A stretch of 64,000 nt of DNA from Sphingobacterium sp. BN32. Lineage in GTDB: Bacteria; Bacteroidota; Bacteroidia; Sphingobacteriales; Sphingobacteriaceae. Positions 33,580-44,200 of this stretch are shown here, one piece after another. The position numbers were made by a program, and so were the translations under genes. The stretch lies in NCBI RefSeq assembly GCF_030503615.1, contig NZ_CP129963.1, forward strand, positions 2,790,001-2,854,000, in the 5' to 3' direction. The stretch's first letter is position 1. Each line of letters opens with the position of its first letter. Under the pieces are notes generated by a model. It was given only the letters and a program-made list of their open reading frames with translations, did no database searches and was not told the origin of the DNA.

Positions 33580-35082
33580 ATGAAAAAAAGGTATGCTTCC
33601 ATCTGGTTCCCCTATCTGACGACAGATTGGCAAAGCAAGCGTCGCCCCGCTTTGCGAGATACTCCTTTTGTGTTTGCCCATCCGGTGCATGGGCGTATGT
33701 TGATCAGTGCGGCTAATGCTGCCGCAGAGAAGCATGCCGTGGTACAAGGGATGGTCGTGGCTGATGCGAAAGCCTTTCTCCCTTCGTTGGAGGTGCTGGA
33801 TGAGCGTATCGGTCTTCAGGAGAAATTACTGAAAGCTATCGGTCTTTGGTGCATTCGCTTCACCCCTATTGTTGCCTTAGATGAGCCTGATGGACTTATC
33901 CTAGATATCAGCGGCTGTGCGCACCTTTGGGGCGGCGAAGAAAAATACCTGCAACATATTATTTCGCGCTTTGCACAATATGGTTATCAGGCGCGCATGG
34001 CTATCGCCGACAGCATAGGAGCGGCCTGGGCCGTAACCCGCTATGGGAAGAGCAACTGTATTGTTGACAGCAATACCCAACTGGAGGCGCTATTGAACCT
34101 CCCTCCTATGGCGCTACGCCTGGAGGTGCCCATCGTAGAACGCATGTATCGTTTGGGTTTAAAAAAAATCAAAAGCTTTGCGGGGATGCCTCGTTCGGTG
34201 CTTCGGCGGCGCTTCGGCGATCATACGGTTTTACGATTAGCGCAAGCCATAGGTTCTGAGGACGAATTTATCCTTCCCCTAAAACCTGTTGCGCCCTATG
34301 AGGAGCGGCTTCCCTGCTTAGAACCTATCAATACCGACAAGGGAATTGAGATTGCTATCGAGAAACTGCTGGAGGCTCTTTGTGGGCGCTTGGCCAACGA
34401 AGGGAAGGGCATTCGGGAAGCCAGCTTGATCGGGCATCGTCTGGATGGCAAAGTGGAGCAGATCAGCATCGGCACCAGCCGTTCGACCGCCCATATACCG
34501 CATCTTTTCAAATTATTTGCGTTGAAGATCTCGCAGATTGAGCCTGCCTTAGGAATTGAGCTCTTTATTTTACAAGCCCATAAGGTAGAAGATGCAGAGG
34601 CGAATCAGGAGATTTTATGGGATACCCGCACGGGGCTGGAGGATAGCAATTTGACGGAGTTGCTGGATCGCTTGAAGAATCGGGATGCTGCTTGCGAGAT
34701 CTTTCGCTACTTCCCTGATCAGCATTATTGGCCGGAGCGCTCCATGCGTCAAGTTTCTTCCATCACAGAAAAGGCGGGCTTCGACTGGCCTTTGGATCGG
34801 CCACGTCCGACTCGGCTGTTGGCCCGCCCTGAGCGCATCCATGTTACAGCTCCTATCCCCGATTATCCGCCTATGGTTTTTCAGTACAAAGGTGTCCGCC
34901 ATCCCGTTCGAAAGGCAGATGGACCAGAACGCATTGAAAGAGAATGGTGGATCGACCCGGGGGAGCACCGGGATTACTATGCGGTAGAAGATGATCAGGG
35001 GCAGCGATATTGGCTGTACCGTTCGGGGCATTATGGGAATAAGGAGTCGGATGAGTGGTTTATACATGGATTTTTTGCATAG
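33580..35082 (+). CDS. imuB: ImuB, Y-family polymerase-like protein (catalytically inactive type)
   Basis: 500 residues with a Y-family polymerase layout: N-terminal palm/fingers (MKKRYASIWFPYLTTDW, AKAFLPSLEVLDERIG, LILDISGCAHLWGGEE), a helix-hairpin-helix-like stretch (IKSFAGMPRSVLRRRFGDH) and a little-finger region, then a C-terminal extension. The first catalytic Asp expected near residue 8 is absent (SIWFPYL), consistent with ImuB acting as adaptor between the beta clamp and DnaE2 rather than as a polymerase. It overlaps nothing, but dnaE2 starts 2 nt after its stop, so translation is coupled. Confidence 0.88.
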   Translation: MKKRYASIWFPYLTTDWQSKRRPALRDTPFVFAHPVHGRMLISAANAAAEKHAVVQGMVVADAKAFLPSLEVLDERIGLQEKLLKAIGLWCIRFTPIVALDEPDGLILDISGCAHLWGGEEKYLQHIISRFAQYGYQARMAIADSIGAAWAVTRYGKSNCIVDSNTQLEALLNLPPMALRLEVPIVERMYRLGLKKIKSFAGMPRSVLRRRFGDHTVLRLAQAIGSEDEFILPLKPVAPYEERLPCLEPINTDKGIEIAIEKLLEALCGRLANEGKGIREASLIGHRLDGKVEQISIGTSRSTAHIPHLFKLFALKISQIEPALGIELFILQAHKVEDAEANQEILWDTRTGLEDSNLTELLDRLKNRDAACEIFRYFPDQHYWPERSMRQVSSITEKAGFDWPLDRPRPTRLLARPERIHVTAPIPDYPPMVFQYKGVRHPVRKADGPERIEREWWIDPGEHRDYYAVEDDQGQRYWLYRSGHYGNKESDEWFIHGFFA

Positions 35083-35084
35083 CG

Positions 35085-38000
35085 ATGGGTTATATAGAAT
35101 TACAAGTGACCAGCAATTTCAGCTTTCTGCGCGGCGCCTCCCATCCGGATGAACTGATGGAGCAGGCTGCGCTTTTGGGCTATCAAGCTCTTGCAATCAA
35201 TGATCGTAATACTTTTGCGGGCATTGTTCGTGCACATGTTGCAGCCAAGAAACATGGCATCCGTCTGATTCCCTCCTGTCGTTTAGATTTATTGGATGGT
35301 CCTAGTCTGCTCGCTTACCCTACCGATCGAGCGTCTTATGGGCGGCTATCGACCTTATTGAGCGTGGGGAACCTGCGCGCCGAGAAAGGACAATGTCATC
35401 TGTATAGAAAAGATGTGTATGAACATGCCGAAGGGCTCAAGTTTGTGGTATTACCGCCGGAGAAGCTGGATGCAGCTTTCTGTTTGGACCTGACCTACAT
35501 GCAGGATATTCGCGATTATCGGGATAATTTAGGCTCAGATCTTTATCTCGGCATCAATAAACTGTATCGAGGAGATGATGCTAAGATGATTTTCCGCCTG
35601 CATCAATTGGCGAAAGAACTGAAAATCAAACTGGTTGCCTTGGGCGATGTCTATTATCATAGTCCTGAGCGACGGGAGCTACAGGATGTCTTGACCTGCA
35701 TACGGGAGAAATGCACAATTCACAATGCCGGTTTTAAGCTGCATGCGAATGCGGAGCGTTATTTAAAGCCTGCTGAAGAGATGGAACGTTTATTTCGGCA
35801 GTATCCGGAGGCTATTGCCCATACGGAGGAAATTGCTGAGGCTTGTCGCTTTTCGCTAGACAGCCTGGAATACGTCTATCCGGCGGAGTTGGCCCCTGAC
35901 GGACGGACGCCTCAGGAAGAGCTCGTTCGTTTAACCTGGGAGGGCGCAAGGGCTAAATTTGGAGAGGATATCCCAAAGCATATCCTCGACACCATACATA
36001 TGGAGCTGGAATTTATTGAGCGCAAGAATTATGCTTCTTATTTTCTAACGGTGCATGACTATGTTCGTTTTGCGCGTGAGCGAGGGATTCTTTGTCAGGG
36101 TCGCGGTTCGGCGGCAAACTCGACGGTTTGTTTTTGCTTAGGCATTACCTCGGTTGACCCCTCGAAGATCAAACTGCTGTTTGCCCGTTTTATGTCGGAT
36201 GCGCGGGATGAGCCACCCGATATTGATGTTGATTTTGAGCATGAGCGCCGCGAGGAGGTCATACAATATATTTACGAGAAGTATGGGCGCAATCGTGCGG
36301 CTATCGTCGCGACGGTTACCCAAGTTCGTTCGAAGGGCGCATTACGGGATGTTGCAAAAGCGATGGGCTTATCATTGGATGCCGTAGGCCGCTTGTCGGG
36401 GGTCATCAGCAGCTATTGGGATAACCATGTGGATCAGGAACGCTTAATTGAACAGGGATTTAATCCGGAGGATCCGAATCTGCAAAAGGTCTTGGCACTT
36501 GCTTATCAGTATATGGGTTTCCCTCGACAATTGGGGCAACATACGGGCGGTTTTGTGATTACGCAGGGGAATCTGCATGAGCTTTGCCCGTTGATCAATG
36601 CGCGGATGGAAGGGCGGACCAATTTGGAATGGAACAAGGACGATCTGGAGGCCTTGGGATTCCTAAAGGTGGATGTGCTTGCTCTGGGTATGCTGACCTG
36701 CGTACGCAAGGCATTTGATTTAGCGAAGCAACATTATGGGGAGGATTTTACGCTCGCCAATATCGAGCAGGACGACCCCAAAGTATATGATATGATCTGT
36801 AAAGCCGATACCTTGGGAGTCTTTCAGATTGAGAGCCGTGCGCAGATGTCTATGCTTCCTCGATTGCGGCCGCGACGGTTCTATGACTTAGTTATTGAGG
36901 TTGCTATTGTTCGTCCGGGACCTATACAGGGGGATATGGTTCATCCCTACCTGCGTCGTAGAAATGGTGAGGAGCCGGAGGAATATCCGAAGGAGGAGCT
37001 GCGGGGCGTATTAGAAAGGACAAAGGGCGTTCCTCTATTTCAGGAACAGGCGATGGAGATCGCTATTGTCGCAGCGGGATTTACGCCAGCGGAAGCGGAT
37101 GAGCTCCGTCGCAGTATGGCAACCTTTAAAGCGAAGGGCAAAGTATCTGCTTTCCACACGAAGATGATTGATGGCATGGTCAGCCGTGGATATACGCAGG
37201 AGTTTGCTGAACGGGTATTCCGACAGCTGGAGGGTTTCGGAAGTTATGGTTTTCCGGAAAGCCATGCTGCCTCCTTTGCTTTGTTGGTGTATGTATCCTC
37301 CTGGATCAAATGCCATTATCCGGATATTTTCGCAGCGTCTCTACTGAACAGCCAGCCTATGGGATTTTATCAGCCCGCACAGATTATTATTGATGCGCAG
37401 AAGCATGGCATCCAGATTCTTCCCATTGATGTTAACCTGTCCTCCTGGGACAATACCTTGGAAGGCGAAACTGGGAGTAAATGGCATGCAATCCGATTGG
37501 GATTGCGCCAGGTTAAGGGTTTACAAGCAGAGGATGCGGAGCGCTTGCTTGCCGGCCGGATAAAGCCTTATCAGTCGATCAACAGTTTAATTGACGCGGG
37601 GCTTACAGCAGCAGTATTGGAACGGCTGGCGGATGCGGATGCTTTTGGCTCCTTAGGTCTGGATCGTCGGCAAGCCTTATGGGAGATCTCGGCACTTGCC
37701 GATACCCCTATTGCGCTATTCGAGGGACAGGCCTCGGAAAGCACACAGGAAGGACAAATTGAATTGCCTTTGATGAGCCCGAGCGAACATGTCGTGCAGG
37801 ACTACGCTTCTACGTCCTTATCCATCAAGGCACATCCTGTTAGTTTTTTACGTAGGAAGTTGGATTTGCTGCATGTAGTCCCAACGGCTAAGCTGTCTGA
37901 GGTAAAGAATGATATGCCTGTCAGGGTCTGTGGCCTGATTACGGTACGACAGCGGCCCGGCACAGCAAAAGGGGTACTCTTTGTGACGATTGAGGATGAA

Positions 38001-38222
38001 ACCGGATTTGCCAACTTGGTTATTTGGGGTACTGTCTTTGAAAAATATAGACGAGAGGTGTTGCGAGCAAAGCTTTTTATGGTGTATGGAAAGGTACAGA
38101 AAGAAGGTGATGTGATTCATGTGATTGCTCAACGTTGCTTTGATGTTACGGGTCTGCTGAAGGATTTAACAGAAGATCAGCATAGCGAAGAGGCTTTTCA
38201 TAAGGGGAGGAATTTTCATTAG
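35085..38222 (+). CDS. dnaE2: Error-prone DNA polymerase III alpha subunit DnaE2
   Basis: C-family polymerase of about 1045 residues that performs translesion synthesis with ImuA/ImuB. An N-terminal PHP domain (ELQVTSNFSFLRGASHPDEL, AINDRNTFAG) precedes the polymerase core, whose metal-binding aspartates are in PPDIDVDFEHERREEVIQY. The fingers and tandem HhH region follow, then a C-terminal OB domain (VRVCGLITVRQRPGTAKGV, LFMVYGKVQKEGDVIHVIA). The length and linkage to imuAB separate it from the replicative DnaE. The start at ATG 35085 (MGYIELQV) is family-like; a longer frame to 35055 overlaps imuB. A hairpin follows. GC content across the cassette looks higher than in its neighbours. Confidence 0.92.
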   Translation: MGYIELQVTSNFSFLRGASHPDELMEQAALLGYQALAINDRNTFAGIVRAHVAAKKHGIRLIPSCRLDLLDGPSLLAYPTDRASYGRLSTLLSVGNLRAEKGQCHLYRKDVYEHAEGLKFVVLPPEKLDAAFCLDLTYMQDIRDYRDNLGSDLYLGINKLYRGDDAKMIFRLHQLAKELKIKLVALGDVYYHSPERRELQDVLTCIREKCTIHNAGFKLHANAERYLKPAEEMERLFRQYPEAIAHTEEIAEACRFSLDSLEYVYPAELAPDGRTPQEELVRLTWEGARAKFGEDIPKHILDTIHMELEFIERKNYASYFLTVHDYVRFARERGILCQGRGSAANSTVCFCLGITSVDPSKIKLLFARFMSDARDEPPDIDVDFEHERREEVIQYIYEKYGRNRAAIVATVTQVRSKGALRDVAKAMGLSLDAVGRLSGVISSYWDNHVDQERLIEQGFNPEDPNLQKVLALAYQYMGFPRQLGQHTGGFVITQGNLHELCPLINARMEGRTNLEWNKDDLEALGFLKVDVLALGMLTCVRKAFDLAKQHYGEDFTLANIEQDDPKVYDMICKADTLGVFQIESRAQMSMLPRLRPRRFYDLVIEVAIVRPGPIQGDMVHPYLRRRNGEEPEEYPKEELRGVLERTKGVPLFQEQAMEIAIVAAGFTPAEADELRRSMATFKAKGKVSAFHTKMIDGMVSRGYTQEFAERVFRQLEGFGSYGFPESHAASFALLVYVSSWIKCHYPDIFAASLLNSQPMGFYQPAQIIIDAQKHGIQILPIDVNLSSWDNTLEGETGSKWHAIRLGLRQVKGLQAEDAERLLAGRIKPYQSINSLIDAGLTAAVLERLADADAFGSLGLDRRQALWEISALADTPIALFEGQASESTQEGQIELPLMSPSEHVVQDYASTSLSIKAHPVSFLRRKLDLLHVVPTAKLSEVKNDMPVRVCGLITVRQRPGTAKGVLFVTIEDETGFANLVIWGTVFEKYRREVLRAKLFMVYGKVQKEGDVIHVIAQRCFDVTGLLKDLTEDQHSEEAFHKGRNFH

Positions 38223-38226
38223 CAAA

Positions 38227-38252
38227 AAAGCCCTAGCAAATGCTAGAGCTTT
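38227..38252. terminator. Bidirectional terminator after dnaE2
   Basis: AAAGC/GCTTT outer and CTAGCA/TGCTAG inner arms with one mismatch (32/47), loop AA. It lies between convergent dnaE2 and the fasciclin-type lipoprotein gene, with A/T runs on both sides. Confidence 0.75.
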
Positions 38253-38307
38253 CCGAAACTGAGGGTCTCTTCCAATATTTCTGTACAAAAACCTCCTACT
38301 TTTTACA

Positions 38308-39771
38308 TTACATCACCGGGATGCTTGCTATTTCGGGATATACTCCACCGATATAATCGAATACCTTTAACTGTATCTGATCGTTGCCTTCCTGATTCCG
38401 CACATACTTAATTGCTCCACTGGCAAGCTCCTGTTGGGTAAACCGAGTATACAGCTGCATCGGTAAACCATATTTTGTCAAGGTTCCATTTGCAGGAAGC
38501 ACATGCAACGAATAGATAATATTATTGTCTGAATACTGATATTGTCCTCCATCCGCCGCAAATGAGATATGTTCTTTCGTCAAAGGCGCAGCGGTTTTTC
38601 CAGCAAGTTGCAAAGGCTTTATTCCAACCAATTTCAACGCAGTCGGCATACCGCCCATCAAACTAATGAAGGCCTTAAAACCACCCTTATTAGCCTCTAT
38701 ATTTCTAATTTGAACGGATGAGGATGTCACATTTGATCCGTTGAGCAATTGCAGCCCTAAAGAAAGCTGTTTTTCCTTCGCACTGTAGACTTTCTGTATA
38801 AATCCTGTTATATCTATTCCGTTCCAATCTAAGACTAAGTTTCCATTGCTAACTTGTGCTCCAAAGGCCGGCATGTTATTCCAATTTACGGTTTTCGCCT
38901 GCCACTCATTATTGACTGCAAAAATGCCACAATTAGGGATAAAATTTGATCCATTGATTAGATTCACAAAGAAATTCAATTTCGCTGACGTAAGCTCATC
39001 CAGATAAGCAATGGGAGGCAGATCAAACTTAAATAAGGTCTGACGCAATTGCCCAGTCCTGGAAACCAGCTGGTTGATGGAAGCGTCATAGTTTGCTGTT
39101 TTATTGGCAAAATAAGTATGCGAATCTTCCTTTACCCAAATGGTATCTTTCTTAGCTAAGCTATAGTCTACATTATCAGGAATCGAGTCTGTTGGTTTTA
39201 CTTTTTTCTGTGAAATAGGAAACAGATCTACGACATGTGCCACACCATCCATGAACAAGTAATCCTGCCGAATCACTTCAATTGGCTCGGTGGCTAAGAG
39301 TGTTGAATTGTTCACTAGCATACGATACTTGTCTGCACTCGTCGCTACGCGAGAAAGGTATAAGATATTACCCGACCCTGTCGCCCCTTCAATGGTTTGA
39401 TCGATGGTTAAGTCGATGGAACGGAAAGCTCCATCCATATAAAGGTAGCTAAATAAATCGCGGACGACATTGACGGAAAGGTCGCTTATCTTAGCTACTC
39501 CAGCTTTACTCAAGACCGCCCTAATAGCATTATTTGTTGGCACGACGCGGGTTCGGCTTCCCGCAGCAATCTCATCTGTTAAACCGGCGTATCGGATGGC
39601 CTCCGCATATAAGGTTAAGGTGCTGTCTTTTCCCTGTTCGATATAATCCAACAGCTTAATGTTGCTCAATTGATCGGGGTTGGTATCCAACTCATAGTCT
39701 CTTATCAAGTCCTTACAACCTAAAGTCAGCCCTATGATCAATATTAAAATTATTGGCTTAAATATTTTCAT
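38308..39771 (-). CDS. PUL lipoprotein with fasciclin-like and DNRLRE-like domains
   Basis: Lipoprotein (Cys19 in LTLGC) of 487 residues from ATG 39771. Residues about 35-190 resemble a fasciclin/FAS1 domain (TLYAEAIRYAGLTDE, RTRVVPTNNAIRAVLS, VVRDLFSYLYMDG). Residues about 240-370 resemble a DNRLRE-type beta domain (LTSAKLNFFVNLING, EWQAKTVNWNNMPAFG). The remaining C-terminus is beta-rich. It is the last gene of the second PUL, 11 nt after susD, so probably an accessory surface glycan-binding protein. The combination is one I have not seen described; domain calls are by pattern only. Confidence 0.65.
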   Translation of the reverse strand: MKIFKPIILILIIGLTLGCKDLIRDYELDTNPDQLSNIKLLDYIEQGKDSTLTLYAEAIRYAGLTDEIAAGSRTRVVPTNNAIRAVLSKAGVAKISDLSVNVVRDLFSYLYMDGAFRSIDLTIDQTIEGATGSGNILYLSRVATSADKYRMLVNNSTLLATEPIEVIRQDYLFMDGVAHVVDLFPISQKKVKPTDSIPDNVDYSLAKKDTIWVKEDSHTYFANKTANYDASINQLVSRTGQLRQTLFKFDLPPIAYLDELTSAKLNFFVNLINGSNFIPNCGIFAVNNEWQAKTVNWNNMPAFGAQVSNGNLVLDWNGIDITGFIQKVYSAKEKQLSLGLQLLNGSNVTSSSVQIRNIEANKGGFKAFISLMGGMPTALKLVGIKPLQLAGKTAAPLTKEHISFAADGGQYQYSDNNIIYSLHVLPANGTLTKYGLPMQLYTRFTQQELASGAIKYVRNQEGNDQIQLKVFDYIGGVYPEIASIPVM

Positions 39772-39790
39772 GATTATCACTTTTTAAGCG

Positions 39791-41236
39791 TTATTTATAA
39801 TATTCATTTTGCTCAATTCCGTTACCTCTTCGAATCTCTTCAATATGTACAGGCCAAAGGATTGCTAAAGGGTTGAGGTCAATACCTACATTTTCCTTCA
39901 GCACCTCTATGGCTTTTCCACAGCGTACAAGATCGAACCATCGGTGTCCTTCATAGGATAATTCAAACTTCCGTTCCTCGAGAATGAGTTTTTTAAAGTA
40001 ATCTGTTGGATATAGTTCTCGGTTCAAATAATCTGCTTCAGGTATTTCGAAATCGGGACCACCTGCGCGTGCTCGTATTTTATTGACCAGCGCCATTGCC
40101 TTTTTCCTATCATCATCCGAATCGCCTAAATTTGCGAAGGCTTCTGCGCGCAACAGATAGATATCGGCCAGTCGCATCAACACAATATTTCGGGTGTCGA
40201 CGGTATAACTAAATCCAATAGTAAACTTGGTTGTTTTGTATAATCCGGAAGATGCTCTTTCATGTATAATCACTGCGCGCCAATCCGCGTCGTCAAAGCT
40301 ATCTGCATATTTAGGATTGGGGCGTAAGTACGGGAAATTACTGGAAAGATAACTGGATAAATATTGGTTGTCATCACCATCACCTATGCTAAAGGCGAGC
40401 TCAAAGATTGACTCTTTGGATTGGCCTTTGTTAAATATTTCAGCGTATTCTGTCGCCTGCACTCTTGCTTTAAAATCTTTATCATTGACACTGATCGCCG
40501 GACTATACAAAGCCGCAAGACTATAACTTCCATTGTTGACAATTTGCTCAGTGCGTTCGATCACCTTCTGATAATTATGCTCCCATGCATAAGCATGCGC
40601 ATCGATTGCTAATACCGCGGTTTTTGTCATTTTGGTTCGTACCGTTGAAGAACTCGGGATCAATCGGCTAGCTTCCTCCAGATCGGCATGAATCTGTTTA
40701 AAAACATTCGCTACAGGTTCGCGACGTTTTTCATCGAGATCCTCATTGGTCAAGTAGGGTTCAATTACCAAAGGCACGTCGCCCCAGATGCGCACCATAT
40801 AAAAATATGCGTAGGCACGTAAGGCATAAGCTTGCCCCATGAGATTATCAGCGACATCTTGTGTAATTTTTTGATCAGCTAATAATTCGGGGGTAAATTT
40901 CAGCAAGACATTTGCTTGTTTAACAATGAGGTAGAAATTGGACCAATTGGCAATATTCATACTATATTCAAGTCGGTTGCTAATGACTTTGTCGACATTG
41001 ACATTGAATGCATTGTTGTAAAAGACGTCTGCGCGCATCTCTCCATAGAACAGGAAGTTGAGTTGCAATGCAGCCTGCAGCCTTTCGTATCCTGCATTCA
41101 ATAATGCGTTTAGGTGGGCTTCCTCTTTCGGGAAATTTTCACCGGTCCAAGAAGTGGTCGGTTCCAGGTCCAACATACTGCAAGAGGAAGTCAGTATATG
41201 GACGCTTAATACGATGTATAAAATAATTCTTTTCAT
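39791..41236 (-). CDS. SusD/RagB-family lipoprotein of the GH88 PUL
   Basis: 481 residues, lipobox LTSSC (Cys19), then SMLDLEPTTSW. The SusD signature helices (NLMGQAYALRAYAYFYMVRIWGDVPLV) and RagB C-terminus (LILEERKFELSYEGHRWFDLVR) are intact. It pairs with the SusC gene 17 nt upstream. Binds oligosaccharide at the cell surface and feeds SusC. Confidence 0.93.
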   Translation of the reverse strand: MKRIILYIVLSVHILTSSCSMLDLEPTTSWTGENFPKEEAHLNALLNAGYERLQAALQLNFLFYGEMRADVFYNNAFNVNVDKVISNRLEYSMNIANWSNFYLIVKQANVLLKFTPELLADQKITQDVADNLMGQAYALRAYAYFYMVRIWGDVPLVIEPYLTNEDLDEKRREPVANVFKQIHADLEEASRLIPSSSTVRTKMTKTAVLAIDAHAYAWEHNYQKVIERTEQIVNNGSYSLAALYSPAISVNDKDFKARVQATEYAEIFNKGQSKESIFELAFSIGDGDDNQYLSSYLSSNFPYLRPNPKYADSFDDADWRAVIIHERASSGLYKTTKFTIGFSYTVDTRNIVLMRLADIYLLRAEAFANLGDSDDDRKKAMALVNKIRARAGGPDFEIPEADYLNRELYPTDYFKKLILEERKFELSYEGHRWFDLVRCGKAIEVLKENVGIDLNPLAILWPVHIEEIRRGNGIEQNEYYK

Positions 41237-41253
41237 CTTCTTAACATTTAAAG

Positions 41254-44200
41254 TTAGAACTGCACATTGATTCCAAAATTATAAGAGCGGCTCTTTGGGA
41301 ACGCCCCATTGTCTACCCCCTGCACCAATGGGTTGGTCGAGGTATTTACTTCAGGGTCAAATCCTGTATACTTACTCCAAGTCAGCAAATTTGTACCCGA
41401 TACATAGGCGCTCACAGAACGGACAAATGAGCCCTGGAATAATTTCGTAGGCAATGTATAGCCTAATACCACTTCCTTCAATCGAATGAATGAACCATCT
41501 TCCAAATTGAAGGTTGAGGGTCTGAAATTTTCCATCGAATCACCATAGCGGACCATCGGGAAATTCGTCACATCACCTTGTTCTCTCCAGCGGCTTAATG
41601 CATCTTGACCTAAATTTCCGGTATAGAACATCCGATTTCGCATTCGTCTCAATTCATTCATCACCTTATTGCCGTAGGACCAATAAAGCGAAAAGTTCAA
41701 GGAGATGCCTTTGTAGGCGAGTCTGTTGGTGAACCCCCCAATAAACTTTGGATTTGGATCTCCGATAATCAGGCGATCGGCATCGTCAATTATACCATTG
41801 CCGTCTACGTCAAGCCAGATCATATCGCCACCTTTGAATGGTTCTCCCGTGGCGGCTCCTTTGAGGTATTTACGTTCTGTGCCATCGGGCGCCCTGTATA
41901 CATTGCTTTCATCAGTCGCATAAACTCCTAAGGCTTGATGTGCATAGAAAATACCGATTGGCTCACCAACGCGTCCCAGCGAAAAGCCTCCGATGATCAC
42001 ATCTTCAGCACGCGGCAATTCGGTAATCTTATTTTTGTTGAATGAAAAGTTCAGGCTGGTTTCCCAGCGTACTTTTTTATTTAGATTGATGGACTCCACT
42101 AGCAATTCGACACCTTTATTTTCGATGCTTCCGAAATTGGTTGCTACGGAGGAGAAGCCTGTATAGTAATTAATCGGAAAGTCGAAAAGCAAATCCTTGC
42201 TTTCCTTGAGATAGACGTCTCCGACGAAGGACAGCCTGCCTTTGAAGAAACTCAAGTCCAAGCCAGCGTTCCATTGCGTTGTGGTTTCCCAGCCGAGATT
42301 GGCGTTGCTGAGATCATTATGATTGATGATGACATTGCCATCATATCTACTTGCTGCGGCGGAGTAGCCCCCTTGCCATGCATAATTGGAAATGCTTTGG
42401 TTTCCTGTAACACCGACACTGGCTCTAATTTTGGCGTCGTTAAGTACAGGTTTGGCAAAGTCGAAGAATTTCTCATCGGAAAAACGCCATCCGATTGATG
42501 CAGAAGGAAAGTATCCGAATCGATTATCTTTACCAAATCGCGAGGATCCATCACTTCGAAGAGTGAAAGACGCCAGGTATCGACCCGCGTAGCTATAATT
42601 CGCACGACCAAAGAAAGACAACATAATTCGCTCCCCTTCGGTGCGAGATACGGTGGTAAACTTTGATGCACTTTGGATAGGATTAATCTTCGGGTCGATG
42701 TAACCTTCGCCGTTCAAACGAATCGACTCTGAGAAATCACGTTCGATCGACATCCCCAACACAGCGCCGATCTTATGTTTTTTTAAATTCTTGTTATACG
42801 ACAATGTATTTTCATTGACGAACTTGTTGCCCTCAGTTTGGCTGAACTTACCATAGGATCGTCGTGGAGATGCTGAGTCGAATTCCTCGCCCTGAAAGCT
42901 GGATTGCTTCACCCTCGAGATATTGGTATACAGGCTCGCGCGCGCGATGAGCCCCTTCATTAATTCTGCAGACACGAATTGATTGAGCGTTAATGTTCTT
43001 TGCGCAAAGCTGATTGGAATTTTTTCAGCCATCGCCAAGGGGTTTCTCATTTCCCGTTGTCCGAGCCAACTGGTCATTTCGCCAGTTAAGGGATCGTAGG
43101 GTGCAAAGACGGGATTTGTCAATACTGCCGCCCGCAAAGCACTATAGTTGTTACTTCCTGTGGATAGAATACGCTGATAATCAACGTCAGTATAGGATAT
43201 ATTCGTTCCTCCAGTAATCTTTTTCGACAATTTATACGAGAAATTCGCTCTCCCGTTGAGCTGTTCGTATCCGGTTGCAACGACAACCGGCTGTAAATTT
43301 CTATAACCCAGCGATATGCCGTATGTGAAGTTATCGGAACTTCCTTGTAAACTTAGGTCGTTACGGGTTTGGTAGGCAGTTCTAAATATAACGTCCTGCC
43401 AATCTGTTGTCTGATTGTAGTAAGGGTGGTATGGGTTTAAAACCCAGGGTTGTGTTGCCGGCTGTCCATTGTTAGCACGCGATTCTGCATATGCTGTTCG
43501 AAATTGTTCTCCGTTCATAACATCGAGTTTTCGAGAATTGGCGACAAAGCTAGAGGTATGCCCCAGCGTTATTTTCGGTCGCATTTGTCCGAATTTATTT
43601 CCGCCTTTCGTTGTGATAATCACGACACCATTCGCTGCCCTCGATCCATATATTGCACCCGATGCAGCATCCTTCAGTACCTCAATAGACTCAATATCAT
43701 TTGGGTTTAGATTCGCCAGTGGGCTGAACGTCGCATCATCGTCGATCGAACTTATATTTCCTGATTCTACCGGAACTCCATCGATGATATATAGGGGGTC
43801 GCTTGCCCCATTGATGGAGGATGCTCCGCGGATTTTAATATTCGATCCTGCGCCGGGCTCGCCGGAAGTTGTGACGATCTGCATCCCTGGAATTTTACCC
43901 TGAAGTGCAGAGTTAATATTTGCACCGGGATTGGTCTCCATGTCTTCGGCTGATATGGAAGTGATTGCACCCGTTACGTCCCTTTTCTCTTGAGTTCCAT
44001 ATCCGATAACGACAACTTCATTTAGTGTGCTTGCCAGCTCTTGCAGCTCAACTTGCAGATCTGTCTTCCCTTGGACAGGAATCTCCTGTCTTTCTCTTCC
44101 AACAAACGTGAATACTAAAATGGCGTTCTGCGGGACATTCGACAAGGAGAACATGCCTCTATTATTCGTATTCGTCGATTTCGTTGTACCCTTGATGGTT

